A stretch of DNA of 64,000 nt. It comes from Isoetes taiwanensis. Lineage: Eukaryota; Streptophyta; Lycopodiopsida; Isoetales; Isoetaceae. The DNA lies in the NCBI GenBank assembly GCA_021234155.1, contig JAJEKV010000092.1, positions 494,001-558,000 of the forward strand. Reading direction: 5' to 3'. The position numbers and the translations under genes were made by a program. Under the pieces are notes generated by a model. That model was given only the letters and a program-made list of their open reading frames with translations, was not told the DNA's origin and made no database searches. This document shows, piece by piece, positions 11,842 to 23,748 of the stretch (the first letter of the stretch is position 1; every line of letters begins with the position of its first letter).

Positions 11842-12288
11842 CCCAGGAGAAGAGCGCATCCCACAGCACAATGCAAACATTGTTAGTGGTTCCAGATAAT
11901 CAATTGCAAATTTACTTTGCTCCTCTGACGGTCTAACCTTGTGAAGGGCCAAGAACAATGCCTGCATTAGGTTAATCAAAAATTCATCACTGCAGTACGA
12001 AATATACATTTTCCTCGTTATCACATGCCAAAACATGCATGGACAGCTTTAACAGATCCTTCTCAAATGGTCTGATAACCTCGCTGTGAGGTAGCCTATT
12101 AAGTATCTCCATGACCATGTAACGGAGCTTGTGTTCTATGGTATCAGAGGTCTGAGGCTTTGTAAGGTGTGTGAGAAGATTCTGAAACACTCGGAAGTAG
12201 CTTTTAAGAAAATTGACATACTCCGCTGTGTGCACTATCTCAATACTGTCACGTACTTCAGTAGCCAATTGATGCCTCTGTTGCATTG
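11842..12288 (-). pseudogene. TRA1/TRRAP-like N-terminal fragment, two exons
   Basis: Exon 12008-12288 contains EVRDSIEIVHTAEYVNFLKS and, further on, KPQTSDTIEHKLRYMVMEIL and NRLPHSEVIRPFEKDLLK up to DNEEN. This is the highly conserved N-terminal region of the TRA1/TRRAP family, giant PI3K-like scaffold proteins of the SAGA and NuA4 histone acetyltransferase complexes. A GT-AG intron of 46 bases (11962-12007) leads in phase 0 to a second exon, 11842-11961, starting ALFLALHKVRPSEEQ, less similar but in register. Family members are close to 3,900 residues; only about 130 codons are present and no continuation was found, so this is a gene fragment even though the surviving frame is open. Confidence 0.7.
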
Positions 12289-13182
12289 CTGTGCAATTTC
12301 GTCAACAAAAATGAATTCGTGTTATAAATTGAACTGTCAGTCGCACATGAACTGGCTGAAAGTGGGGTTCTAAGACCTAATGCCAACAAAGAACTGTAAC
12401 AAATGTAAAAGACACTTATTTATAATGAGACCAAGGGGGCCATGGACAACGGCAATCTTAGAGACAGAAAAAACTGGAAATCATTTATTTGCAAGCATTC
12501 AATGTAGTAGAAATCAGATACCAAAGGAGAGCCTGCACTTGGAATTGTCGGTCCTGTCTGTAAAATCACTAGGCAGCATCCTATTCCCTTCTCAAAATGA
12601 AGTCGCAGAGCAAATCCTCCTCAAGAAGCACAATCTGTTTGTGGTTCTTCATGCATAAAAACATGCATCAACCAAGAGCCCTCGGCAATTAATCACCTGC
12701 AACACAAGCTTAAGAATCATGTGTGGCATTTGCCCTTTCATAAAAACAAACCATTCTTAACTTATAAAATACCTGTTGCACTATCCCTGCAAATCCGTGC
12801 CTGGACAGTCGTACCAAAGACCTCGTACTATAACGCTGACAAAGCTAGTTGGAAATGATGAAACCGCTCACAGAACCCCAACAGATCTAAAGCAAATGGC
12901 ATACTCAGAACTGGAGAGTCTCTGAAGCCCAAAATTGTCTACAATCGGCCTGTCGCAAAGCTTATATACCCAAGAAGAAAACATCTGCGCTTTCCTGAGC
13001 TCCAATTTGCCGCCCTTGTCTCGTCCAAACTGCCACGTCAAAATCCGAGATGCAGAAGCCATAGCCAAGTCCGCTGGATGGCAGTCATCAGCATATGCTA
13101 GGTATATGCCAGCATATACTTGAATATGCCCACATACCCACATAAACGAGGGTTTGCCCCCCTAGGGGCAACCCAAAAAACG
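12289..13182. other. Spacer, no gene recognised
   Basis: Short open frames on both strands lack family motifs. At about 13151-13173 an imperfect GC-rich hairpin is present (GGTTTGCCCC against GGGGCAACC). Nothing else can be supported. Confidence 0.35.
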
Positions 13183-13282
13183 TACACATGATCATGCAAA
13201 TTATATAAAGGCAAATTTCTCGTGTAATCAAGCGTATACATGATCATGCATGATCATGCAAATTATATAAAGGCAAATTTCC
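13183..13282. repeat. ~34-bp direct repeat around ATGATCAT
   Basis: The unit ATGATCATGCAAATTATATA, continuing with AAGGCAAATTTC, occurs at about 13187-13220 and again at 13250-13282. The palindrome ATGCATGATCATGCA lies between them. Confidence 0.8.
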
Positions 13283-13651
13283 CCTGATCCATGATTACAA
13301 CACATAGTGGAAGACCCAAAATTTGTAACTACTACTATGCAACTACTACCAATCCCCCCAAACTAGATCAACCCCATGCACAAACTAGTTTAGGCCAACC
13401 CCTAGTGCAAAAGCACCTTTTCTGGTTCATACTACCGATTATGTTTCCCAAAATATCCAAAATATCCTTAGTTTTGCTAAAATTTCAAAAACCTATAGGA
13501 GTTTGCTCGAACTGGCATATTTAGTATGTTTGAATGTGATATACCTGACCCTTCACAAAGAAGGACAGGGTTTCAAGGACAAAATCAATTGTTTTTTGCC
13601 TTCTTTTTATCGATCCATCTCTATTTCATCTCAAATCTCTTCCTTTCGTCG

Positions 13652-13751
13652 TCAATCTAGTAATAAAAGGGTAGAGCAAGCAAATGGGATGGCTTTTGAA
13701 GTCAATCTAGTAATAAAGGGGTAGAGCAAGCAAATGAGATGGCCTTTGAAG
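13652..13751. repeat. 50-bp tandem duplication
   Basis: Two adjacent copies begin TCAATCTAGTAATAAA, at 13652 and 13702, and differ at three or four bases. The duplication is recent relative to the surrounding decay. Confidence 0.88.
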
Positions 13752-15419
13752 TCGATCAAGCTGCAAGAATGATCTGATCAAAATTTTTTACCCTTTGCTT
13801 GACGAAGAAATCTAACTATTCAAATTAGGTTTTGCAATTCTTAAAAAGAGAGGTATTTCAGCATTTCACATTAGGGGGTGTATATGCACGTGAATTGATG
13901 TCAAAACAATAAAGAAATTTGGAAGATGAAAAGGGATTCAAATTCCTTACAATTGCAACAACTAATTTCCCATATACTATCACAACAATGTATCTTGCCA
14001 TAATGCACGAACTTGCATATATAATTTATTTTGGGCAAAATATCTTTATTTAAATTCCAGCTGGGATTTAATGCATGCATGGTTTCTCCAATGGCCTATG
14101 GATGAGCATGTCTTTCCTATTTGCTATCATGCAAAAAAAGGCTTCATATCAATGAAGAATAGAAGTATGATAATGGATAACATAATGTTATTTGAAATGA
14201 CATTTATATCCCTGTATTTGATCCCATTTTGTATATATGAGAAGCCAGAGGTAATGACCCAATGTTTATTTTTTATCTTCGTATATTTGCTTAAGGAGTT
14301 TTGACAAACCCAGGACTAGGCGCTCGCATTTGTTGTACATAGCTTTTGATTTGCACATCAAACATAACCAGGAGATAAATGCACACTTCGCCCGCCACCT
14401 GCCTGTGTCTCATGTCTGTGCTTTGTGCTTTGCTCCTGCCGGCCATCACATTTACTGGCCTTTTCACCGGTGCCAATGTCCCACTCCCCACTTGCTTTTC
14501 CAGATCCTTTTTCTGCCTGTTCTTTAGCTTCTTCTTGATACATTTCTTCCATCATTGGCTTCCATAGTGTTACATACGCATTTATCAACCAAAATCAAAA
14601 CCTGCAACAGAAATTATTTAGACAAAGTCTATGCATAATCTTGAAACATAAAACTGTGGAGTCTACCCTGTCTATACTCTTTAAAATATGGCTTCTTATA
14701 GTCCAGTCTATTTAGCCAGCATTATATTATCTTGATCTTTAGGATACCTGAATATAAACAAGCCATGTTTGATTACACATTTTTTACGTTAATAAATGAC
14801 TCCAAAAAATGTCATTTATGGGGGAATAAAATGCTCAAATAGCCATGCTCTCAAATATAGAAACAGAACACGTAGAAAGACCTCTTTGGGGATGCCTCAA
14901 ATTAAAATCAAATTCTGCCGATAAACAGAGAACTTATCTGTCATTTACAAAGTAGGAATAACTTGTCCCTACGTACATTTGAAACAGAAGTGTATACCTG
15001 CATGGCATCTCGTTGCCATCTGTACACCATAATACTATGCATGTCTTCTAAAGATTGTGCCGTTAAAGATTGTTGACTCAAAGACCAACTCTTGTGCCAC
15101 TGTACATTTCAACTATAAAAATCATTTACTAACCCATAAATACAGTTTCAATTCACTTGAGCTATTGCGGCTATGCTCTCCTACTTGCATTTATCTTCCA
15201 AGCATGGGTAGGCGCGACGTGTGAGACCATCCTACTTTTTGAAGGTTTGGCTCACCAATTTTAGTCTTTTTATGTTTCCATTCATTTTAACTGTTGCTAG
15301 CTTAGCATATACTACAAAAATGAGAAAAAAATTTCCCATTTTTCAAGGTTTGAGAATCCTATCAAGTTAGTACTACTGGGAGCATGGTCAGTGCTTTGCT
15401 CTTGGTCACTAAGAACATT
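13752..15419. other. AT-rich spacer, no gene
   Basis: No coding sequence recognised. A minus-strand open frame at 14358-14588 is rich in E, K and G (MMEEMYQEEAKEQAEKG) and could be an old exon, but it matches no family I know. Confidence 0.35.
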
Positions 15420-15600
15420 GCTCTGATACCACTGTGACGTCCCCTACTCATATACGGTGCACTCTTCGTATACAAACAGGAGTTCATCCCCCATACCAGC
15501 TCCATGCTAATATAGGGCCCTCCACGTATCACTGCAACCTTGAAGAGTTCCAGTGGGAAGAATGAAGGGGTCCTTTACCCTGTTATGTGTTAAAAATTAA
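15420..15600 (-). mobile_element. LTR retrotransposon remnant: PBS and LTR edge
   Basis: On the minus strand, bases 15431-15420 read TGGTATCAGAGC, the complement of the 3' end of plant initiator methionine tRNA and the standard primer-binding site of Ty1/copia elements. One base before it the sequence ends in ACGTCACA, fitting the CA end of a 5' LTR lying at 15433 and rightward. The other LTR border and the retroelement proteins are not found, so only a fragment is supported. The right limit given is approximate. Confidence 0.5.
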
Positions 15601-17550
15601 AAATTATATTTACCAAAAGGCACATAATTCTTAAGCTCTGTTTATCCATATAAATACATCAAATTTTGATGTGCATAATCCTGCTAAACATCCAATCAGT
15701 CAAACCAAGGGCTAGGTACAATTATGATAGTCAAATTAATAGCATCCACAGTTTGCACTTAATTAGTTCATTGCAAGCTTGGGGGCAAGCAAACTTAAAG
15801 AAAGTCCACAAAGGCAACTGCAGCAACACATGCCATCGTGCAGTATGTTTGCTTAAATAAGCATGATTCTTGGAGTACCAAGATAGCTGCATGTTACTGA
15901 GTACAGAATCATATTAATGGACTGATGTAGAAACACGTCAGACCAGTGAATGCCACCTTGCTATTTTTGCACCTGGAACTCATCTATACCCATATTATAC
16001 AGTGTACTTCATAGTCGACATTTGGTATAGTGGATGGAAAAGAATGCATGCTCTTTTAGCAGTCGCATTCCAATAACACTTGAAATGAGCAAAATAGGCT
16101 AAGAATTGAAAAAAAGAACTAATGTACTACATGCTTTGCCATCAACAGAAGAAAGATCTGGCCCACCAAAGCAGAACATGGAAATTCCTGTTTTGGCGAA
16201 TTACTACTCCTATATTTTAGTGTAGCCAAAATAGGTTTAGCTAAACTACCTTCAAATTGGGGCTAGAAGTTTCTAACTCTTGGCTAAACTAAATGATTTT
16301 TCTCCATCACAGTTTCTTGCTTTTTGCTAAACTTTCACAAAATGGAAAGACAAATATTAGCCTTCACGCTATAGTAATTTAAGAAAATCCAATCATTTTG
16401 GCTGACATTGAATTTATTGTAGATACATAAATCAAGACACAAACATACATGAACATGTTCAAATACCTAAAAAAAAAGGGACCACATTGTTCTTTTTCCT
16501 CTAATGCTTCAACTTTGTACTTGGAACAAGAAACAAAGTGGAACTAGTCAAAAGCACGTTTGATTACTTTTTACATAAATTACATGTTTTGATGATGTTC
16601 TTTTGCCTCTGTAATTTGTAATATGAAGCTCCCTATATCAATGTCATCAAAAGCAACGCTAATTTCTAGTTACAAGATAAAAAATGTAGTTTCCATCTTC
16701 CAAATGCTTGGCAAAGACATTAATGGTAGGAAAAGGGTCCATTATGCCAAACTCATTGCACATGGCAGTCGATAAATTTTGTACAAAACTCTTTATGGGG
16801 ACCATGCAAGAAGTGCATTTTCCGTCCAAAAAGTTCTATTATTTTGTGTTGGCTAATGCATTTGTTCAAAGCCTTCTGATGGGTTGTTAGACGTCATATG
16901 TATAGCTATCCCCTCTCTTGTACATGCCATCCTACATGCCATCCTACGTAATACTCTTCCAAGTAAACTGCTCCGAGCTGAACCATGCAACCTTAAAGCT
17001 AGTTAAAGGAAGCTCATGAATGCTTGATCACATATCCTTATTACAATCTATAATTGCGGCTTTCTTCACTCATCGACGAGCAATTGATGTTTGATGCACT
17101 AACATCCTTCTCATTTTGCTCAAATTTGGAGCGACCCAAAGTATACAGGCTGTTACAATGTCATCTATGATCCAATGGAGAATTGTTTCCCACAAAAAGA
17201 CCTTATGTTGGACGTATTCTTTGTGTGATTTATCTTTACGGGAGACTCTTCGCCAAGATGGATGGTGCAATGAAAGAACAACCCCATTGAGAGAGATCAC
17301 CATAATTACAACTATCCTGATTCATGAGGATCACATCTATTCCTTGGATCAAGAAAACAAAATATAAGTATTCCGGGCCCCATCTTAGGATTTTGCTTAA
17401 ATGCAAAATATTGCAAAGAGGTAGACTTGAGGAACTCTTTAATAGGATGGATATGAGTAAATTTGCTGTGCCATAATACTATCAGTAGTCTATTTTCTAA
17501 AGCTGATGAACCATATAAGACAGCGTTAGACCTCTCCCATTAGCACCATT
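15601..17550. other. AT-rich spacer, no gene
   Basis: No recognisable coding sequence, apart from possible further decayed remains of the PPR pseudogene to the right (minus strand, about 17100-17550). There, occasional open stretches occur but no clear repeat motif. Confidence 0.35.
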
Positions 17551-18165
17551 GATTCCACTGTAACAATTGATTGATGAAAATATTAGGGAGCAAGTTGCCA
17601 TATTCTGCACATAGCCCATCCTTTGCATTTGGCTAAACATATTCAATGCCTGATTGTTATTTCTATATTAAGCATATCCTGCAATCATTGCATTCCATGA
17701 CACAGAATCTTGCTTAGGCATACTATTGAACACTTTCCTGGAATCTAATACACTTTCGAATTTGGCATACATGTTGATCAGAGAACTGCCTATTAAAATA
17801 TGCACTTCATAGCCATCCTTAATAATAGATTCATGAAGCTATTTCCCTTGCTCCAGAATTGCTATAATCGCACAACTACTCAAAACACAGATAAAAGTTG
17901 CTTTATTTGTGTTGACACCCTCGTGTTGCATCTCAGCAAAAAGTTGAAGGGACTTCTTTGCATGTCCATGTTCTGTATACCTTGAAATAATCACATTTCA
18001 CATGATGACATCTCGTAGAAGCTTATTTAAACACTCGGCAAGCATTTGACATGCTTCTATGCCAATTATTGTGCTACTAACATAGCAATAAATCTCTCTC
18101 TTGTCCTTCAACATGCTAGAGTGCAAGTATTTCCCTTGCCCATGAGAAGCTATATCCGAAGAATT
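17551..18165 (-). pseudogene. PLS-type PPR protein pseudogene
   Basis: The minus strand gives a run of classical plant pentatricopeptide repeats. From upstream to downstream these read GQGKYLHSSMLKDK, then HGHAKKSLQLFAEMQHEGVN, TFICVLSSCA, LHESIIKDGYEV, SLINMYAKFES, ARKVF-like SRKVFNSMPKQDSVSWNAMI, AGYA and NQALNMFSQMQ. Such proteins act in organelles in RNA editing, splicing or stability. Two in-frame stops break the frame exactly where glutamine is conserved in the family: TAG in the GKQLH motif and TAA in the GYAQ motif. Both are explained by single C-to-T changes. No start, targeting peptide or complete C-terminal E/DYW domain is visible. This is the largest relic in the same-strand cluster of gene fragments from 11.2 to 19.0 kb. 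Confidence 0.85.
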
Positions 18166-18513
18166 GGATGAGTTTTACTTTTCGAATATACAAGGAGAAT
18201 GAAATAGTAGAACAAGAACCAGATGTGTGTACAAGAGGAACGAACTCATCTTCTATAGTTGAATTGTCTTCACCCAAACCTGTTTGATGCCATATATGAT
18301 AAGGTGGATCCTTTCTAACTGAATTTCCTCGACGGAAGGTGTATTCATGGAAGGCTAAAGTTCAATTGCATGATGGTGATTAATATCCTCTTCACTACTC
18401 TGGACCACTATAGATCGCTGCCTCCATCTGCTTGCAACCATGCTTCTTGGTAGCTGAGAACTATCTACTTATGGCAGGACCTTGTGTGAATTTGAGTTGT
18501 AGGTCAAGCTTCA

Positions 18514-19018
18514 TAGACAAATGCAGGAAGTTCTTCTCTAGAAGCCACTAACTTGACCAGAATATGAAGATGTCCCATAGACGTTAATACCGCAGCCATA
18601 TCATATAGTGCGAGAGCCATCAGAAGAACCCAGGTTATCCATTCATGTATATGGTAAACAAAAATGCCATGGCTCCCCCTATAATAACTAGGTATCTTTG
18701 TATAAAGACTATCGGCAGCTTAGATGAGTGGACAACAAAAACACCCACAACAACAAAATTGAATAAAAGAATGCAAAAAGCAATAGCATCAATTGGCACT
18801 GAAAACTTACTAATAAGCAGAGCAAATATATTGTCTGCCATATAGCTTAGCACATAGAAAATGCTAAAAAAGCCGTGCACCCACGTAAGAGCTTGATGCA
18901 CCTGAAATAGTAGAGCAAAACTAAGATGAATGTAAAATATGGTGATGATCCCCACAAACACCAAATGCAATGAGCAAAGCGCCTCCAACGTTTCATGAAG
19001 TAGAATCAGCGTGACCTA
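18514..19018 (-). pseudogene. Presenilin pseudogene fragment
   Basis: Presenilin is the aspartyl protease subunit of gamma-secretase, a multi-pass membrane protein. The minus strand encodes several hydrophobic segments in order: a VFVGIITIFYIHLSFALLF helix, then SVPIDAIAFCILLFNFVVVG, then QRYLVIIGGAMAFLFT. After a one-base frame change near 18645 comes TWVLLMALALYDMAAVLTS and a REELPAFVYEA segment. The YD in ALYDMAAVL corresponds to the first catalytic aspartate of presenilins. A TGA at 18514-18516 ends the frame shortly afterwards. The N-terminus and the second catalytic GxGD part are missing, and the sequence further left is too decayed to follow. No intron interrupts the fragment. The frameshift and truncation make a working product very unlikely. 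Confidence 0.85.
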
Positions 19019-20059
19019 CAAAGTTCTCTTACAACAACATCACCTATTCTTGAGAGGGTCAAAGCAGATCCCACAGAAGAAAGAATGTATAGAAGGTACA
19101 TGCAGAAAGCTGCTAGATACAAGAAACAGAAGAGATAGAAAGAAGATAATCCCCTGGAGAAGATAGAAGCTAATCAGCTTTCCAATCCATCAAAAGAAGT
19201 TATATGCAACGGAACATAACACTACTCTTTTCTCAATGAGCCAGAAGAAGACCTCCTTGGCACCATAACTTGCTTTATGCTCAGAAATAAAATAATGTGG
19301 ACAATCACTGTTGACGCCAAAACTTGCTTATCAAGTCAACTCCAATCAGGAGTATGATAATTTGGACAATCACTGCTAGTTTTATTAACTTCGATAACCA
19401 TTGCCAGTTCTACTAATGATAAAGTTGAAGAAAATAATGGTCCAAATCTATGCTGCAAAGGAAAAGGTTAGCAAGTCGAATTTGGTTTTTATATTCCACG
19501 CTATAGGTCTAATGTGAATGCAACTGGAAGTAAAAAATAGAATGTACCATGCACATGAAAAGCGAACAATTTATTCTGCACATCTATCATTCTTCAGATT
19601 GTCGTGTATGGTTACTATCTAAACTATAATTCCAATGCTGGAATCATGTCCAGGGACATGAAACTTAACAATATACTCTTGGAGTAGAATTTGATGCTCA
19701 TGTTGCAGATTTTGGTCCAGCCTTTTGGCTGGCACTGTTTGCGTGGTGTGCATAGCAGTGATGACTAGATGCATCTAATGACCTCGTTAAGTATTAAATA
19801 CTTGCCATTTCACTAGGCAGCTTTGGCAGTTCCATCCTCAACACGAACACAAATATCTGGCCCTTTACCTTCTAATACACATTCCGCTCTAATGAGCCTC
19901 CAATTTCTTACAGAAAGGGCTTCCAGCCTGCCTCAAATTCAAACCCCAAATCATGAGAATTCTCATCTTTTCTATCCCAAACTCAAGAAGAAAATAAATC
20001 TGCCCGACTTCTTTTAGCAAAGTTGTCTACAAAACAACCACCATTTTCAGAATTGACCA
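19019..20059. other. AT-rich spacer, no gene
   Basis: No recognisable coding region or repeat. Confidence 0.4.
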
Positions 20060-20490
20060 CGTCATAAACGTCGGAGCCATTGGAAGGGACTGCTGAAGAA
20101 CCATGGAATGGAGGGGAGGCACAAGGGGAAAGAACGACCAAAGCAAAACCGAGGAGTTTGTAATTATTTGTAACCGAAAAGGGAGCTCAGGGTATCAGCA
20201 GAAGGCTTACGAAGAGGAGAAGAAATAGGAGGGGAAGGAGGAGGTTTATGGGTTGAAGAGGCCCGTTTACGCTTCGCCATAGCGGAATTGATGCGCCATA
20301 GCTTCCTCAACGCGGGCATAACCTCCCAAGAAGACAAGACATGCTGGAATTTCCATTTATTTTTTGTGACCGTCGATCAAATTGAACGATTGTAGATGCA
20401 TCCACGTGGACAAAATCCTAGTTGGCAGCAACATGGACACTCTAAAATTGCTTCAAAGTGTCAACTTGTGTTTGTGCAAACATGCCAAAA
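20060..20490 (-). repeat. 431-bp direct repeat, copy 1
   Basis: This segment recurs in the same orientation at 23749-24180 with about six differences, roughly 98-99% identity counted by eye. The sequences outside the boundaries are unrelated. The repeat includes a minus-strand ATG (20280) with a 38-codon open frame ending at 20164. That frame is basic at the start (MAKRKRASST) and proline-rich after it, and reads like the beginning of a nuclear-type protein. The repeats enclose the LHT pseudogene. Confidence 0.9.
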
Positions 20491-21644
20491 ACCCCTTTTG
20501 TCCGCCCAACCTACGGCAAAATCTAGCAAACGATACATTTTGGGGACGTAATCTTATTTGCTTAGGTTCAAAATACCAAGGCTGCGGATGCTGCATCCAA
20601 AAATCATGTTGTACTCTTCCAGATCTAATGCATTGCATCTGTAAAGGCTACTCACCGTCAGAATCATTTTGAAGCACACGGACACGAGCAAACGTAAATA
20701 GCCCAACGGCTGCTGACCTATGAACTACAGCATGTTCTCCGAACAATATTACTTTACCAGGAGCCCTGGCGGTTATGTCAACCAGATGGGTCTGTTCCAT
20801 AACCACTATCTATATACATTAACAATCGACATCAAGAGACATTTCACAAAAACATGGGGATCCGAATCCAAATAGCCACTGTTCTGTAAGTCAGTACCTT
20901 CCTACCTTTGAAATACAAATGCAGCGTTGATGCAGAGCTTTAGGTTGGTTTTCCGCTTCCGCAGTACACAAAGCAAAGAGGATCCGACACAGGCCGCTTT
21001 TCCCACAAGATACTATCATGTTTCACTCTTTAGGGTGGGGTCGCCATGTTGGGCGTGAACACGTTAAATTGTCATTAATGGTACAATTGGTTCAATCAAG
21101 GTGTCACATTGATTCAATGAATTGGTTCAATGAATTGATTCAATTGGTTCAATCAATTGGTACAAGAACTTAATGACTTTTGCCACATGGGGAAGATACC
21201 ATAGTCCTAATCAACTTTACAACTATGCATATTATGTATATACGTTAAATATACATGTGGACTTCGAAACGTTTGCAATGGTCCAACTATTTTTAGCCGC
21301 CCAATTTACTGTTGTGAGCTTCTTTGGCCTAAAACTTTTGCTCATAAATTTCGGCCAGAGTCACTGGGCATGACCAATATCTTGCTGCGTCAAATGGACT
21401 GGAGCAATATTTATGGGAACATCTCTTCAAATATATCCGTTAATGTCAATACCATCATCTCCAATTCTAGTTCTTATGGAAGAATCTCCAATTCTAGTTC
21501 CTATGGAAGAAGGGCCGCCTCATACATCAGACACCCTCTTCATTCAAAAAAAGGTTGTCTTTTGCAACATTTATGTGTCAATCTTAAGATTCAATTTTCA
21601 TGTTTGAATTCGGCCGTATAACCGAGCTTATCTCTTCATTACAG
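20491..21644. other. Spacer with small tandem repeats
   Basis: From about 21070 to 21170 the motif TTGGTTCAAT and its variants recur. At 21457-21510 a 27-bp unit (ATCTCCAATTCTAGTTC and following) is duplicated in tandem. The open frame across the second repeat could be the first exon of the LHT gene to the right, but no motif proves it. Confidence 0.4.
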
Positions 21645-23190
21645 GGTTGCATATATGGATTTTGGAGTAGCTTTAACGCGTTAAATGCTTCATGGACACA
21701 TAGATGGTGGTATTCCACAGTACACAATGTAACTGCTATGATTGGAGCAGGAGTTTTATCCCTGCCAGCAGCTATGGTGTTTTTGACATGGTAATTTCAT
21801 TTCCTGGAAATGCTTCATATGTTATACTCATGGCTGTCAAGCTCTTAGTATTCCCAACTACATTGCTCAGGTCACCTGGTATCATTATATTGAGTGCTTT
21901 GTGGACACTAAGTTTAATAACTATGGCAAATGATTGAAATGCATGAAGACAAGCAAGGGAATCGTTTTGATCGTTACCATGAACTAGGACAACATCTGCT
22001 GGGAAAACATTTAGGGCTCTGGATTATTGTTCCTTTACAGCTGTTTGTGGAAGTTGGAGTAGATACAGTGTATGTTTTAACAGCTGCAAAGTCTTTGAGA
22101 AAGATTAACCAAATGCTTCATATCGCCTCACATGTCAAGGTGAAACACTGGGCTTTGTTGTTTGCATTTATACAGTTATTTCTAAGCCAGTTCCAGCAGC
22201 TGACATCTATCACCTGGATTTCTATCATAGCTACATTTACCGCGATTAGGTAAGCTAGGTGTTCCATTTATTTGTTCTGCATACTTGTGTTTTTTATCCT
22301 ATCTATTACATAACAGTTTTTGGATCTAGTTTATTCCGACTTTTTAGTCCTGCTGAGAGATTTCTTATTTTTGTTTTTGTTTCTGTTTCATTGGCATAAT
22401 CTTTTAATAAATTGCACAGATACTCCACCATTGCTTGGGCTGCAACACTTTATGGTGGGAAGTCTCAAAGGGTCAGTTATGACTTTCCACGAGTCTCTAT
22501 GGCCGCTTCTGTCTTTGGCATCTTTGATGCAATGGGGCAAATGGCATTTGCCACTGTAGGGCACAATGTTGTTTTGGAAATCCAGTCAACCATGCCATCT
22601 ACTAAGGAAGTGCCTTCAAAGATTGCTATGTGGCGTGGTGTCCTCCTATCATACATGATAATTGCGCTATGCTATTATCCCTGCGCTGCTGTTGGATATT
22701 GGGTTTACTGAAATCAACAGAATGAGAACTTGGATTGGGTTTTTGGGGCTACACAATTAGAAGATAATATGTTGCTTGCTCTTGAGGGTCCCAGCTTGCT
22801 TATTGTTATGGCAAACATGATGGTTGTGATTCATATGTTTGGTGGCTATCAGGTTCTGCGCATACCCTTCTCTATTGTTTTCTTGAGGAGATATGGTTTA
22901 CCATTATGAACTATTTACTACAGATCTATGCAATGCCCTTGTTTGATCAAATAGAAACATTCTTGTATTATAAGTTTCGAATTGAACCCAATTTGAAAAC
23001 TCGTTTGCTCGTTCGATCTATATACGTGGGTAATAGTAATCTGTCTCCTATCCATATTGTTGCTATTAAATCATTCTTTTCTGACCTTTTTTTCTTCAGG
23101 GTTCACTTGTTTTCTTGCAGTGACGTTCCCTTTCTTTGGAGACTTGCAAGGTTTTTTTGGAGGTTTTGCAAATGTCCCTTCCACTTTTGT
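21645..23190 (+). pseudogene. LHT-type amino-acid transporter pseudogene, 5 exons
   Basis: Lysine/histidine transporter-like proteins are plasma-membrane proton/amino-acid symporters. Exons visible: 21645-21790 ([20 protein letters not shown]), 21871-22249 (IEMHEDKQGNRFDRYHELGQ and FVEVGVDTVYVLTAAKSL), 22420-22852 (YSTIAWAATLYGGKSQRVSY and FDAMGQMAFATVGHNVVLEI), 22924-about 23025 (IYAMPLFDQIETFL) and 23100-23190 (VTFPFFGDLQGFFGGFANVP). Each intron keeps GT and AG; the first, 21791-21870, restores the LTWSPG motif. Damage: a one-base frame change near 21915 before the QMIEMHED motif, and a TGA at 22709-22711 where the family has glycine (WVY, stop, NQQN). Sequence beyond FGGFANVP is lost, removing the last membrane helices. 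The retained introns show it is a genomic copy, not a retrocopy. It lies between the two 431-bp direct repeats. Confidence 0.92.
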
Positions 23191-23748
23191 GGTACAGATC
23201 AGACTACTCATGCTCCAATTTTACTTCTTGTCTTATCCCTACTTCTTCTGATCACTCCACCTTTAGTGCAGCTTCCAGGAATATTGTGGCATATCCGCCA
23301 TAAACCAATGCTCTTCAGCCGCAGAACATAATTCCTTTCAAATACATTCCATCTTAACATGATACTGCAAAACCATGGCCATTGTGGTGTAGAAAGAGAG
23401 TGCAAAACCTCGCAGGCAATCCCCAATGGTAGACCAAAGAAGAAAATGCTCTATATTTTTGAGATAGATCCAGTAGCTTACCTAGCTTCTAATTCTCCAT
23501 TTTCTACCAGCATAAATGAATGTGGATCCTCAGATCTGAAAACCTAACAGAATACCGACTATGAAACCATAGGAAGCAGAATACAACTACTTTCGTCTAT
23601 GTCCGGGTAAACCAGCGCAACAGAGCCGAATTTGTGTTTGCAAAATAATGCCTCGGAATTAAAGGAGGGAAAGATATATACGATCTGAGCTCCGGAGCAT
23701 GGAACCATGCCTGCAATAAACCGTCACCCTGCAGTTCCAGAAAGATAG
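23191..23748 (-). other. Spacer with unrecognised exon-like frame
   Basis: A minus-strand open frame (23597-23830) runs out of the downstream side of repeat copy 2. It contains NGSDVYDAIFLELQGDGLLQ and then AWFHAPELRSYISFPPLIPR. It is probably the continuation of the gene whose first 38 codons lie in the repeat, but the joining intron is uncertain and I do not recognise the protein. Confidence 0.35.

Noticed and set aside
12139-12149. TGGTATCAGAG, resembling a tRNA-Met primer-binding site
   Set aside because: It lies inside the TRA1-like exon, where the opposite strand encodes conserved residues (TSDTIEH). No LTR edge is next to it.
13151-13173. GC-rich hairpin as a possible Helitron 3' end
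   Set aside because: No CTRR follows at the expected distance on either strand and no matching 5' TC end was found.
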